The notes under the pieces are model-generated. The model searched no databases, was not told the DNA's origin, and saw nothing but the letters and a program-made list of their open reading frames with translations. Of a stretch of 64,000 nt of DNA, positions 1 to 9,049 are shown in pieces. Source of the DNA: M3007 sp031425155 (lineage in GTDB: Bacteria > Bacteroidota > Bacteroidia > Chitinophagales > Saprospiraceae); contig JANPIV010000044.1 in assembly GCA_031425155.1 (NCBI GenBank), forward strand, positions 1 through 64,000. Direction: 5' to 3'. Every line of letters begins with the position of its first letter. Position 1 is the stretch's first letter. A program made the translations under genes and the position numbers.

Positions 1-164
1 CCGTCCACGTCGCGGCGTACACCGTGACGTGGACGGGTCCCGACAGGATGACAAAAAGCGGCGTACACAGAAATCGTTAATACCTTGGCATTTCGTCTGC
101 TTCTTTTTGCGAGATCATGACAAAAGAGGCGTACGCTAAATCGGCAATAACTCATAACTCATAC
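1..164. other. Left-edge non-coding segment with hairpin and short repeats
   Basis: No gene is visible. Positions 1-11 and 26-36 are perfect 11-bp inverted repeats. Positions 48-68 and 117-136 are near-identical direct repeats built on ATGACAAAA and GGCGTAC. Just before the ilvB stop, positions 147-163 hold tandem AACTCAT heptads, a single arm of the periodic-repeat type seen elsewhere in the window. The flanking gene to the left is outside the window. Confidence 0.5.
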
Positions 165-1940
165 CTATTTCAGCCGTATTTCCCCCACTCCGCAGCCCTG
201 CGGCACCATCGGAAACACATTATTTTCCTTACCCACGATTACTTCCAATAAATAAGCGTCGTCGTGATCGAGCATGGTTTTCAGGGCATCTTTTAATTGA
301 TCGCGCACCGAAACCTTTTGCGCAGCAATGCCATAACCTTTCGCAATCGCCACAAAATCAGGGTTGTGCATATCCACGAAAGAGTAACGACGTTCATTGA
401 AAAGTTCCTGCCATTGGCGCACCATACCGAGGAAATTGTTGTTCAAAATCAGAATTTTGACCGCCACTTTTTCCTGCATAATCACTGCCAGTTCCTGAAT
501 GGTCATTTGAAAACCACCATCGCCGATGATCGCTACCACCTGGCGTTCCGGGCGGCCAAACTTGGCCCCGATAGCGGCAGGCAAAGCAAATCCCATTGTG
601 CCTAAGCCGCCGGAAGTGACGTTGCTGAGCGAGGTATTGAATTGCGCGTAGCGAATAGCGACCATCTGGTGCTGGCCCACGTCGGTCACAATAACGGCAT
701 CGCCGCCGGTCAGTTCGTTGAGGTATTTGATGACTTCACCCATCGTCAGCGCATCGGTCATCGGGTTCAGTTCCGGCTGGATGACGAGCGATTGTTCCTC
801 CTCCATACAGTCCGCAAAACGCTGTCGCCAGGCACTATGATCGCGGCTTTGCACGGCTTTGGTCAGCAGCGGCAGCGTCTCTTTGCAATCGCCCCAAACG
901 GGCACTGCCGCCTTTACATTTTTGTCAATTTCGGAGGGATCAATATCCAAATGCACCACTTTGGCTTGCTTGGCGTACTTGTCCAGCCGTCCGGTCACCC
1001 GGTCGTCGAAGCGCATACCGATGGCAATTAGCACGTCGCATTGATTAGTCAGGACGTTGGGGCCGTAGTTGCCGTGCATGCCCAACATGCCCACATTTTG
1101 TGGGTGATCGGTCGGTAATGCGCTGGCCCCCAGAATCGTCCAAGCCGCTGGAATGCCGCTTTTTTCGACAAATTCTTTAAATTCTTGCTCGGCTTTTCCC
1201 AAAATAACCCCTTGTCCCCAAATAATAAACGGACGTTCGGCGGCATTGATCAACTCCGCTGCATCGGCAATATAAGACGGACGAACAATGGGATTGGGGC
1301 GGTAACTCCGCAAATGCCGACACGGAATATAGCCTGCATATTCAATCAGTTGCAGTTGGGCATTTTTTGTTATATCAACCAACACCGGGCCGGGCCGACC
1401 GCTCCGCGCAATGTAAAAAGCCTTGGCCAAAGCCTCCGGCAATTCGCGGGCATCGGTCACCTGACAGTTCCATTTTGTGACTGGCGCGGTGATATTGATG
1501 ACGTCTATTTCCTGAAAAGCATCGGTGCCCAACAGATGCGCAAACACCTGCCCGGTAATGCAGACCACGGGCGTACTGTCAATGATGGCATCGGCCAGGC
1601 CGGTCACCAGATTGGTCGCGCCGGGGCCACTGGTCGCGAACACCACACCCGTACGGCCAGAAGCCCGGGCATAACCCTGTGCGGCGTGGATAGCACCCTG
1701 TTCGTGGCGTACCAACACATGATGCAGCCGGTCGCGGAAGTCGTATAGCGCATCATAGATCGGCATAATGGCCCCGCCCGGATAGCCAAAAATGTGCTCT
1801 ACGCCTTCGGCAATCAAGCCGTGCAGTAGCATGGCCGAGCCAGACATTTCGACCGGCGTGGCGAGGGCGGGCCGGGGTGGTGCGGCGGTATCAACCATCG
1901 GTGATACAGCCTTCGCTTGCGGAAGAGACTTGTTTTGCAT
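165..1940 (-). CDS. ilvB: Acetolactate synthase large subunit
   Basis: Thiamine-diphosphate enzyme that condenses two pyruvates, or pyruvate with 2-oxobutyrate, at the entry of valine/leucine/isoleucine synthesis. The N-terminal ThDP domain shows HEQGAIHAAQGYARASG with the catalytic Glu. The C-terminal domain has the GDGGF...NNN ThDP/Mg motif. I chose the ATG at 1940 (about 591 aa); it overlaps the 3' end of ilvD by 50 nt, which suggests translational coupling. An ATG at 2054 is possible but would add a long non-homologous leader inside ilvD. No small regulatory subunit (ilvN) or ilvC is seen; both may lie beyond the left edge. Confidence 0.95.
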   Translation of the reverse strand: MQNKSLPQAKAVSPMVDTAAPPRPALATPVEMSGSAMLLHGLIAEGVEHIFGYPGGAIMPIYDALYDFRDRLHHVLVRHEQGAIHAAQGYARASGRTGVVFATSGPGATNLVTGLADAIIDSTPVVCITGQVFAHLLGTDAFQEIDVINITAPVTKWNCQVTDARELPEALAKAFYIARSGRPGPVLVDITKNAQLQLIEYAGYIPCRHLRSYRPNPIVRPSYIADAAELINAAERPFIIWGQGVILGKAEQEFKEFVEKSGIPAAWTILGASALPTDHPQNVGMLGMHGNYGPNVLTNQCDVLIAIGMRFDDRVTGRLDKYAKQAKVVHLDIDPSEIDKNVKAAVPVWGDCKETLPLLTKAVQSRDHSAWRQRFADCMEEEQSLVIQPELNPMTDALTMGEVIKYLNELTGGDAVIVTDVGQHQMVAIRYAQFNTSLSNVTSGGLGTMGFALPAAIGAKFGRPERQVVAIIGDGGFQMTIQELAVIMQEKVAVKILILNNNFLGMVRQWQELFNERRYSFVDMHNPDFVAIAKGYGIAAQKVSVRDQLKDALKTMLDHDDAYLLEVIVGKENNVFPMVPQGCGVGEIRLK

Positions 1941-3573
1941 ATTTGTAAAGAACCCCGTTTTTGACTTTGAAATCAGGTTGTTTCCACGCTGCCCGTCGCC
2001 GTGCAATTTCGGTATCGGTGAGCAGTGCACTAATCGTATGTTGTTGAGCATCAATGACTATGATGTCGTTATCTTCTACCAATGCCAGTAAACCGCCATC
2101 GAAGGCTTCCGGCGTAATGTGGCCGACCACGAAGCCGTGCGTGCCACCCGAAAAGCGTCCGTCGGTGATCAAAGCCACGCTATTGCCCAATCCTTTACCC
2201 ATGATGGCGGAGGTTGGTTTCAGCATTTCCGGCATGCCCGGCGCGCCTTTTGGCCCCTCGTAACGGATGACCACCACGTGTCCCGGCTGTACACGACCCG
2301 ACTGAATTCCGGCAATACATTCAAATTCATTATTGAAAACCACGGCTGGGCCTTCAAAGCGTTCGCCTTCATTTCCCGTGATTTTTGCGACGCTGCCTTG
2401 CTCGGCGAGATTGCCGTAGAGGATGCGCAAATGGCCTTCGGCTTGCAGTGGATTTTGTAGCGTGGCCATGACGGTTTGGCCTTCAGGTAAACCCGGCAAA
2501 TGCGCCAGATTTTCAGCGATGGTGCGGCCCGTCACCGTCAGGCAATCACCGTGCAGCATTTTTTCTGCCAACAAATATTTCATTACCGCCGGTATGCCAC
2601 CAATGGCGTGAATATCTTCCATGTAGTATTTGCCGTACGGTTTCATATCAGCCAATACCGGGGTGTTCGCACTAATGCGCCGCACATCATCTAATGTAAA
2701 GTCAATATTTGCCGTGCGTGCTATTGCTATTAAATGTAGTACTGCATTCGTAGAACCACCCAAAACAGTCACTACGCGCAGCGCATTTTCAAAAGACTCT
2801 TTACTGAGAATATCTAATGGTTTTAAGTCCATTTCTAATAAATGGTACATGGCTTTGCCAGCGGCGGCACATTCTATTTGTTTCGCTTCACCCACAGCGG
2901 GATTGCTCGCACTATAAGGCAATGACAAACCCAATGCCTCAATTGCCGACGACATAGTGTTGGCGGTGTACATACCGCCACAAGCACCGGCACCCGGACA
3001 AGCGTGTTTGATGACCGCTTTGAAATCTTCAGGCGTGATCGTACCCGCGTATCTCTGCCCCAATGCCTCGAAAGCACTGACAATATTCAACTTTTTCCCA
3101 TCATACTCTCCCGCTGCAATCGTGCCGCCATAGACCATAATGCTGGGCCGGTTGAGCCGGATCATGGCCATGATGGCGCCGGGCATATTTTTGTCGCAAC
3201 CGGGTATAGCGATCAGTCCGTCGTAGTAGTGTGCGCCCATCACCGCCTCGATGCTATCGGCAATTAACTCTCTGGAAACCAGCGAGTAACGCATACCTTC
3301 GGTGCCGTTGGCAATGCCGTCGCTCACCCCGATGGTCGTAAATTCCAGACCCACGAGACCCGCTTCTTTCACGCCTTCCTTGACGGTCGCGGCCAGTTGG
3401 CGCAGGTGCATATTGCAGGTGTTGCCCTCATACCAATTGCTCACCACGCCGACGAAGGGCTTGGCCATATCTTCCTCGGTCAGGCCGGTGCCGTAGAGCA
3501 TGGCCTGGCTGGCGGGTTGCGATTCATCCTGGGTGACTAACCAACTGTATTTTTTCATGGGTGTGCTGCTCAC
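1891..3573 (-). CDS. ilvD: Dihydroxy-acid dehydratase
   Basis: Iron-sulfur dehydratase that makes 2-oxo acids from dihydroxy acids in valine and isoleucine synthesis. The 560-aa length is typical. Cluster and active-site cysteines lie in the CDKNMPG and CPGAGACGGMYTANTM segments, and the C-terminal GRFSGGTHG motif is present. The start MSSTPMKKYSW has a second Met five residues on. It lies between the methyltransferase gene and ilvB, all on the minus strand. Confidence 0.96.
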   Translation of the reverse strand: MSSTPMKKYSWLVTQDESQPASQAMLYGTGLTEEDMAKPFVGVVSNWYEGNTCNMHLRQLAATVKEGVKEAGLVGLEFTTIGVSDGIANGTEGMRYSLVSRELIADSIEAVMGAHYYDGLIAIPGCDKNMPGAIMAMIRLNRPSIMVYGGTIAAGEYDGKKLNIVSAFEALGQRYAGTITPEDFKAVIKHACPGAGACGGMYTANTMSSAIEALGLSLPYSASNPAVGEAKQIECAAAGKAMYHLLEMDLKPLDILSKESFENALRVVTVLGGSTNAVLHLIAIARTANIDFTLDDVRRISANTPVLADMKPYGKYYMEDIHAIGGIPAVMKYLLAEKMLHGDCLTVTGRTIAENLAHLPGLPEGQTVMATLQNPLQAEGHLRILYGNLAEQGSVAKITGNEGERFEGPAVVFNNEFECIAGIQSGRVQPGHVVVIRYEGPKGAPGMPEMLKPTSAIMGKGLGNSVALITDGRFSGGTHGFVVGHITPEAFDGGLLALVEDNDIIVIDAQQHTISALLTDTEIARRRAAWKQPDFKVKNGVLYKYAKQVSSASEGCITDG

Positions 3574-3701
3574 AATAATTTGGTATGCCTTTTAAAATGA
3601 GATATTTGATTGACGAATGCAGATTATCCCGATGAAAAACCGGGACAGGCTATGATTTCAGATTGTTGATGTTTTAAAAAGGCGACAACTACTTTACGCC
3701 G

Positions 3702-3789
3702 TGCTTGGTGTTTTCACCAAGCACAATTACTGGTAATGCCAAACCTCATTCACTCATTCCACCATGCACTTGGTGAAAACACCAAGTGC
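3702..3789. repeat. Paired hairpins with complementary loops
   Basis: Two perfect hairpins lie between ilvD and the methyltransferase gene. Positions 3702-3723 have a 9-bp stem TGCTTGGTG with a TTTT loop. Positions 3766-3789 have a 10-bp stem GCACTTGGTG with an AAAA loop. They are inverted relative to each other, so the whole 88 bp can also fold as one long imperfect inverted repeat, and the loops could pair. There is no gene from 3574 to 3852. Function unknown. Confidence 0.7.
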
Positions 3790-3852
3790 GGCGAAAAACG
3801 TCGTTTTACTTAATGTACGTGGCATCAATCAATTAGGGCATTAAAAATTTAT

Positions 3853-4458
3853 TTAAACGGCGGCTGAAACCGCTGGTACGGGCTTTTTCGTCATCACTAT
3901 TATTCCAGTGGACCAATTCATTTTGGTTAAATGGAAATCTTCGCGCTTTTCCAGATACTCCACCAGTTTATCTACCTTTTCTGCATGTCCTTCCGGCCAG
4001 TTTGGTTGAGGGCGCATATCGTCAATGATATAAAACCCGCCGATCTTTATTAAATCCAGCATTTCGGCAGTTTTACTATATTTTCCCGGCCACGCATCGG
4101 CAAAAACCAGATCAAATTTCTCACCATGATAATTGTCAATCCAAACTGCACCATCCGCACAAATAATATTCAATCTTTTATCGGTGCCAAAGAAATTTTG
4201 TGCTATTTGGGTTAATTCAGGATTGTTGTCAATAGTGGTTAGTTTAGATTCTGCATCCAGCCCGTCAATCATCCAGGAAAGTGACAGGCCAATCCCGGTT
4301 CCTAATTCCAGAATATTTGCTTTTGGCTTAGAAGTGATTAGTGTTTTTAATAGACTTCCAATAAATAAATCGGACGGCATCGTGAAGCCAATCTCTTTTG
4401 ATTTTGCTTCAATAGCGGAATGGATTTTTGGTTTGTCAAGGATGTTGGAATCGTTCAT
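3853..4458 (-). CDS. Class I SAM-dependent O-methyltransferase-like protein
   Basis: A 201-aa protein with a Rossmann methyltransferase core: SAM-binding motif ILELGTGIGLSLSWM near residue 45, the acidic TTIDNNPE strand, and DLVFADAWPGKY near residue 115. This resembles the small O-methyltransferase family; the substrate is unknown. It sits inside the ilv block between ilvE and ilvD, but nothing ties it to that pathway. The last codons (KPVPAVSAAV) are written by a copy of the 21-bp GGCGGCTGAACCCGCCGGTAC-type repeat, so the natural C-terminus may have been replaced. Confidence 0.8.
   Translation of the reverse strand: MNDSNILDKPKIHSAIEAKSKEIGFTMPSDLFIGSLLKTLITSKPKANILELGTGIGLSLSWMIDGLDAESKLTTIDNNPELTQIAQNFFGTDKRLNIICADGAVWIDNYHGEKFDLVFADAWPGKYSKTAEMLDLIKIGGFYIIDDMRPQPNWPEGHAEKVDKLVEYLEKREDFHLTKMNWSTGIIVMTKKPVPAVSAAV
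3859..3879 (+). repeat. 21-bp REP-like repeat, copy R1
   Basis: GGCGGCTGAAACCGCTGGTAC matches the copies at 4497 and 17853-17905 with about two changes. It overlaps the 3' end of the methyltransferase gene and supplies its last residues and the approach to its stop. Confidence 0.7.
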
Positions 4459-4496
4459 TATAATTACCTTTTAAACCTTCTTAAATCCATGAAATC

Positions 4497-4517
4497 GGCG
4501 GCTAAACCCGCCGGTAC
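4497..4517 (+). repeat. 21-bp REP-like repeat, copy R2
   Basis: GGCGGCTAAACCCGCCGGTAC, one base different from the 17-kb copy. It lies directly behind the ilvE stop codon, between ilvE and the methyltransferase gene. Confidence 0.7.
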
Positions 4518-4522
4518 TGCCA

Positions 4523-5416
4523 CTACAAATACGCTTCATGCAACACTTCATCCAGCACCAGTTTCTTATACATTTGTTGCATGGCTGCGCCAAAAGTGCT
4601 GGCCCAGGGCCTTTGGAAAGCCACACCATCTAATGATTCCACGCCCGTCACTTCGGCGGCGGTACCCACCAAAAACGCCCCATCTGCTTCCTTGACTTCG
4701 TCTATGGTGAAATAGCGTTCTTCCACCCGAATACCAGCCTGTTTACAGAGTTGCAACACCGTAGCGCGGGTGATGCCCGGCAGAATGTTACCGCGTGGCG
4801 GAGTATATAACACGCCGTCTTTTTCAAAGAAAAAATTAGCCCCCGGTGCTTCGGCCACGTGGCCATCGGCATCCAAAAGCAAGGCTTCGTCAAAACCTTT
4901 GGCTTTGGCTTCGGTGGCCGCCAAAATAGAGTTTACGTAGTGTCCCGATACTTTCGCATCCACAAAACATGACTTGGGATTAGGCCGCTGAAAAGACGAA
5001 GTCATCAAATGTACCAATTTGTCGCCCAATAACTTACCCCATTGCCAGGCACACATAAACAAGTGGCTTTCGGCGGGGGTGGTCAGGGACATATTAGGGC
5101 CCGCGAACACCAGCGGACGCAAATACGCATCAGATAAACCGTTCTTTTTCAGTAATTGATAAGAAATATCGGTCAATTCCTCCACGGAATAGGGTAGGGG
5201 AATAAACATTTTTCCGGCAGAATAATGGAGGCGTTCGTAATGCTCTTCGGACTTGAAAATCTGCGTTTCTCCTGCTCGTGTTTTATAAGAACGGATGCCT
5301 TCAAACACACTATTACCATAGTGCAAACCTTGTACATACAGGTTCGTCTGAGCGTCTTTGGCTTTCAGCCATTCTCCATTTAAAAAAACAATGGTGTTAT
5401 CGTCGTAATAGGTCAT
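4523..5416 (-). CDS. ilvE: Branched-chain amino acid aminotransferase
   Basis: Fold-type IV PLP aminotransferase that performs the last step of leucine, isoleucine and valine synthesis. The 297-aa length is typical. The PLP lysine is in AKVSGHYVNSILAA, followed by the class-IV signature region EALLLDADGHVAEAPGANFF. It is on the same strand as the leu and ilv genes, which supports the branched-chain assignment over a D-amino acid or ADC-lyase role. Confidence 0.94.
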   Translation of the reverse strand: MTYYDDNTIVFLNGEWLKAKDAQTNLYVQGLHYGNSVFEGIRSYKTRAGETQIFKSEEHYERLHYSAGKMFIPLPYSVEELTDISYQLLKKNGLSDAYLRPLVFAGPNMSLTTPAESHLFMCAWQWGKLLGDKLVHLMTSSFQRPNPKSCFVDAKVSGHYVNSILAATEAKAKGFDEALLLDADGHVAEAPGANFFFEKDGVLYTPPRGNILPGITRATVLQLCKQAGIRVEERYFTIDEVKEADGAFLVGTAAEVTGVESLDGVAFQRPWASTFGAAMQQMYKKLVLDEVLHEAYL

Positions 5417-5455
5417 GACTATTGATGAGTTATTGGGTTGCTTAATAGTTGTTGC

Positions 5456-5689
5456 TTATTCATTGGTTGGTAAAGAGATTATTACTCGAAGCATTAAAAA
5501 TATAAATGCGATAAATATGAATGTCCAGCCATTCATGGAAATATTCTCCGTGTGAATTCCCCTGCCAATTATGCCAAGGCTGGAATAGTCCATCCAAATT
5601 AAGACTATGCCTAAGATGGTAAAAAAAACAGTGCAGATGTCTAGTAAATTTATTACACGCTTTCCTGCTTTATTTGAACTTGGCTCCAT
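5456..5689 (-). CDS. Small two-helix membrane protein, unknown
   Basis: A 77-aa protein with two hydrophobic helices (about residues 13-30 and 54-72) and a charged start. The start overlaps the last 37 nt of leuB, so it could be coupled to leuB translation. No family recognised. It may be an operon passenger. Confidence 0.55.
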   Translation of the reverse strand: MEPSSNKAGKRVINLLDICTVFFTILGIVLIWMDYSSLGIIGRGIHTENISMNGWTFIFIAFIFLMLRVIISLPTNE

Positions 5690-6747
5690 TTATTCCTCAT
5701 TAATAATTCCTCATTTATAATTGTCCCGACTTCCGAACACCGTCGCACCTCGGCCGTCTGCAAATCCGCCGTACCGATTCCACTTTCCAAAACATGGCGC
5801 ACGGCATCGCGCACAGCATCACCCGCTTCGGTGCATTGGAAGGAATCGAGCAGCATGGCCGCCGAAAGAATAGCGGCCACTGGATTAGCAATGTCCTGCC
5901 CCGCTGCCTGGGGATAGGAGCCGTGAATGGGCTCGAACAAGGCGGTCTTGGCCCCCACCGAAGCGGAAGGCAACAGGCCCATCGAGCCGGGCAGCACACT
6001 CGCTTCATCGGACAAAATATCGCCGAACATATTCTCCGTGAGCAGCACATCGAAGTGCGCCGGATTCTGGATGAGTTGCATGGCGGCATTATCCACGTAC
6101 ATCCAATCCAACGTAATATCTGGATACTCAGCCGAAATTTTCTGCACTGTAGAACGCCATAAACGACTTGTTTCCAGCACATTAGCCTTGTCCACGAGCG
6201 TCACTTTCTTGCGGCGCGTTTGCGCTGCCGCAAAGGCCAGCCGGGCAATTCGCTCAATTTCCAGCACCGTATAAGTGCAGTGATCGAAGGCCCCGTCCTC
6301 GGTTTTACCTTTTTCTCCGAAATAAATCCCGCCCGTCAGTTCACGAAAAATCACCATGTCCACGCCCACCAATTTCTCGGATTTCAAAGGCGACAAATGC
6401 GCGAGGGTGGGGTAGAGTGTCACCGGGCGGATATTGGCGAAGAGGCCCAAACTTTTACGCAACCGCAGCAACCCCTGTTCCGGGCGCACTTTGGCACTGG
6501 GATCATTGTCATATTTGGGATGCCCGATGGCCCCAAAAAGAATCGCATCCGCTGCGAGGCAAACCTCCAAAGTGGCTTCTGGGAGCGGGTCACCGTGCCG
6601 GTCTATGGCAATGGCACCTACATCCGCAAAGGTGTAGTCGAAAGTATATCCGAACTGTTTTTCTATGGTGCGCAATACCCGTAAGGCCTGTTCGGTCACT
6701 TCTGGGCCGATGCCGTCGCCGGGTAGGACTGCTATTTTCTTGTGCAT
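5653..6747 (-). CDS. leuB: 3-Isopropylmalate dehydrogenase
   Basis: NAD-dependent oxidative decarboxylase, third step of leucine synthesis. The 364-aa length is typical. It has the opening IAVLPGDGIGPEV, the RELTGGIYFGEKG loop, and the ENMFGDILSDEASVLPGSMG substrate/metal signature. It follows leuD by 38 nt. Heptad-like GGTTATT repeats occupy that gap. Confidence 0.96.
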   Translation of the reverse strand: MHKKIAVLPGDGIGPEVTEQALRVLRTIEKQFGYTFDYTFADVGAIAIDRHGDPLPEATLEVCLAADAILFGAIGHPKYDNDPSAKVRPEQGLLRLRKSLGLFANIRPVTLYPTLAHLSPLKSEKLVGVDMVIFRELTGGIYFGEKGKTEDGAFDHCTYTVLEIERIARLAFAAAQTRRKKVTLVDKANVLETSRLWRSTVQKISAEYPDITLDWMYVDNAAMQLIQNPAHFDVLLTENMFGDILSDEASVLPGSMGLLPSASVGAKTALFEPIHGSYPQAAGQDIANPVAAILSAAMLLDSFQCTEAGDAVRDAVRHVLESGIGTADLQTAEVRRCSEVGTIINEELLMRNKWSQVQIKQESV

Positions 6748-6785
6748 GAGTAGTTGCTGGTTTATCAGTTATTGGTTATTGGTGT

Positions 6786-7382
6786 TTAAGCCGCCACCAA
6801 ATTTCGCTGCTCGAAAGCCTCAATTTCTTCCTGCTGGCTCAATAGATAATCTAAATCATCATAGCCATTTATCAGACAAACCTTACGAAAAGGATCAATG
6901 TCGAAGGTAGTTTCGAGATCGCTGCCGGCCAATCCAAAGGTTTGATTTTCCAGACTGATCAGAAATTCTGCCTGTGGATTCTCGGCAAGCACGGCGAATA
7001 TTTTTTGCAAAAAATCCTCCGAGACCTGAATGGGTAACAGGCCATTATTCAGGGCATTACTCCGAAAAATATCGGCGAAAAAACTGCTGACCACGACCCG
7101 AAAACCATAATCGGATAGTGCCCAGGCCGCGTGTTCGCGACTGCTGCCGCAACCGAAATTGTGACCGGCTACCAGTACCTGACCATGATAGTGCGGATTG
7201 TTCAGCACGAAATCCGCTTTGGGGCTGCCATCGGACTCGTAACGCCAGTCGCGAAACAGGTTATCGCCGAAACCCTCCCTAGTCGTGGCTTTCAGGAACC
7301 GCGCCGGAATGATCTGATCGGTGTCTATATCAGCGTTGGGCAACGGAACGGCGGTGGATTGTATGACGATGAATTTTTGCAT
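6786..7382 (-). CDS. leuD: 3-Isopropylmalate dehydratase small subunit
   Basis: Swivelling small subunit of isopropylmalate isomerase, partner of LeuC. The 198-aa length is typical. It shows the D(I)DTDQIIPARFLK entry and the GHNFGCGSSREHAAWAL motif. It lies directly downstream of leuC. Confidence 0.96.
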   Translation of the reverse strand: MQKFIVIQSTAVPLPNADIDTDQIIPARFLKATTREGFGDNLFRDWRYESDGSPKADFVLNNPHYHGQVLVAGHNFGCGSSREHAAWALSDYGFRVVVSSFFADIFRSNALNNGLLPIQVSEDFLQKIFAVLAENPQAEFLISLENQTFGLAGSDLETTFDIDPFRKVCLINGYDDLDYLLSQQEEIEAFEQRNLVAA

Positions 7383-7440
7383 TGTTGTTAGGTTTTATTT
7401 CACAGAGGCTCATAGAATAAATAGAGGCTCACAGAGTTTA

Positions 7441-8883
7441 TTAAAGAATAGAGGGCTCTGTGAGCCTCTTTTCCTCTGTGATACTCTGTGGTCCGTACAT
7501 GGTCCGTACGTCCACCATTTTCCCCGCCAAAGCCACCGCCGCTGCCGTCAAAGGGCTAGCCAGAATGGTGCGGGCACCCGGCCCCTGGCGACCCTCGAAA
7601 TTGCGATTGGAGGTGCTGACGCAGTACTCGCCCGCCGGAATTTTGTCTTCATTCATACCCAGACAAGCGGAGCAGCCCGGCTCGCGAAAATCAAAACCGG
7701 CGGCCCGAAAAATCTCGTCCAGCCCTTCGGCAATGGCCTGTGCCTGCACTTGTTTGGAACCGGGCACCACCATCGCATTCACGTTGGCGGCTTTTTGGCG
7801 GCCTTTCACAAACTCGGCGACGAGCCGCAAATCCTCAATTCGGGAGTTGGTACAGGAGCCGATGAAAACGTAGTTGATCGGTTTGTTCAACAGATTTTCG
7901 CCCGCTTCAAAACCCATGTAAGTCAAGGACTTAGCGAAAGAAGCCGGGTTGTCGGCAGCCGCTGTTTCCGGGATATTATCCGAAATGCGTACACCCATAC
8001 CCGGATTGGTACCATAAGTGACCATCGGCGCAATGTCCTCCGCACGGAAAGTATATTCCTGATCGAACGTTGCACCCGGCTCGCTGAAAAGTTGTTTCCA
8101 GCGGGTCACGGCTTGTTCAAAATCTGCACCTTGCGGGGCAAAACGCCGTCCTTTTACGTAGGCAAAAGTGGTCTCGTCCGGCGCGATCAATCCGCCCCGC
8201 GCACCCATTTCGATGCTCATATTGCAGATGGTCATGCGGGCCTCCATGCTCAAAGCGCGGATGGCACTGCCGGCATATTCCACAAAATACCCGGTGCCGC
8301 CCGCTGCCGTCAGTTGGGCAATAATGTACAGAATAATGTCTTTGGAAAGCACCCCTGGCGCCAGTTCGCCATCCACGGTGATGCGCATTTGCTTCGGTTT
8401 TTGTTGTAAAAGACATTGCGTAGCCAGCACTTGCTCCACCTGGCTGGTGCCAATGCCAAAAGCGATGGTGCCAAAAGCCCCGTGCGTAGAAGTGTGGCTG
8501 TCGCCGCAGACGATGGTTTGTCCCGGTTGCGTAATGCCCAGTTCCGGCCCGATCACATGCACAATACCTTGATATTCATGGCCTAATCCATATAATTCGA
8601 GGCCAAATTCCCGGCAATTCTCGGTCAGTTTGTCCACCTGAAAACGTGACAATTGTTCGCGAATCGGCAGATGCTGATTTTTGGTCGGCACATTATGGTC
8701 GGCGGTCGCGATGGTCTGCTTGGGCCGAAACACCGGAATGCCCCGCTGCCGTAGTCCGTCGAAGGCCTGCGGACTGGTCACTTCATGGATGAAATGCCGG
8801 TCTATATACAGCACGTCCTGATCGCCTTCAGCGGTTTTGACGATGTGTGCGTTCCAGATTTTATCGAATAGCGTCATTGCCAT
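7441..8883 (-). CDS. leuC: 3-Isopropylmalate dehydratase large subunit
   Basis: Aconitase-family [4Fe-4S] subunit that isomerises 2- to 3-isopropylmalate. Of the first residues, the second Met (MTLFDKIWNAH, start 8877) is the more usual start. Cluster cysteines are in IGSCTNSR and CSACLGMNEDKIP; CGDSHTSTHGAFG is also present. It is separated from leuA by an insertion sequence, so it may now need its own promoter. Confidence 0.96.
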   Translation of the reverse strand: MAMTLFDKIWNAHIVKTAEGDQDVLYIDRHFIHEVTSPQAFDGLRQRGIPVFRPKQTIATADHNVPTKNQHLPIREQLSRFQVDKLTENCREFGLELYGLGHEYQGIVHVIGPELGITQPGQTIVCGDSHTSTHGAFGTIAFGIGTSQVEQVLATQCLLQQKPKQMRITVDGELAPGVLSKDIILYIIAQLTAAGGTGYFVEYAGSAIRALSMEARMTICNMSIEMGARGGLIAPDETTFAYVKGRRFAPQGADFEQAVTRWKQLFSEPGATFDQEYTFRAEDIAPMVTYGTNPGMGVRISDNIPETAAADNPASFAKSLTYMGFEAGENLLNKPINYVFIGSCTNSRIEDLRLVAEFVKGRQKAANVNAMVVPGSKQVQAQAIAEGLDEIFRAAGFDFREPGCSACLGMNEDKIPAGEYCVSTSNRNFEGRQGPGARTILASPLTAAAVALAGKMVDVRTMYGPQSITEEKRLTEPSIL

Positions 8884-8900
8884 TTTAAGTAGTTATTTCA

Positions 8901-9049
8901 ACCCCACCCCTAACTCCTCCCCCAAAAGGGAGGGGGACTAAATTGAGTTTCAAGTTGTTTATTTTCAGTACCTTGATGAAATGTTATTCTATTTCCAAGG
9001 TACTGATGATGAATAAAAATCACCTCGATCATATCCCCCTCCCTTCCGG
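8901..9049. repeat. GC-rich long inverted repeat, left part (split by the IS)
   Basis: The C-rich arm at 8902-8938 pairs with 9034-9049 plus 10224-10245 once the insertion sequence is removed (about 34 of 37 positions). Each arm is itself a small C-run/G-run hairpin. Between the arms lies another 10-bp inverted repeat, CAGTACCTTG/CAAGGTACTG. Same general style as the pair at 43221-43359, suggesting a dispersed family. Confidence 0.65.

Noticed and set aside
7321..8409. 362-codon open frame opposite leuC and leuD
   Set aside because: Antisense shadow; the leuC/leuD motifs on the other strand are complete.
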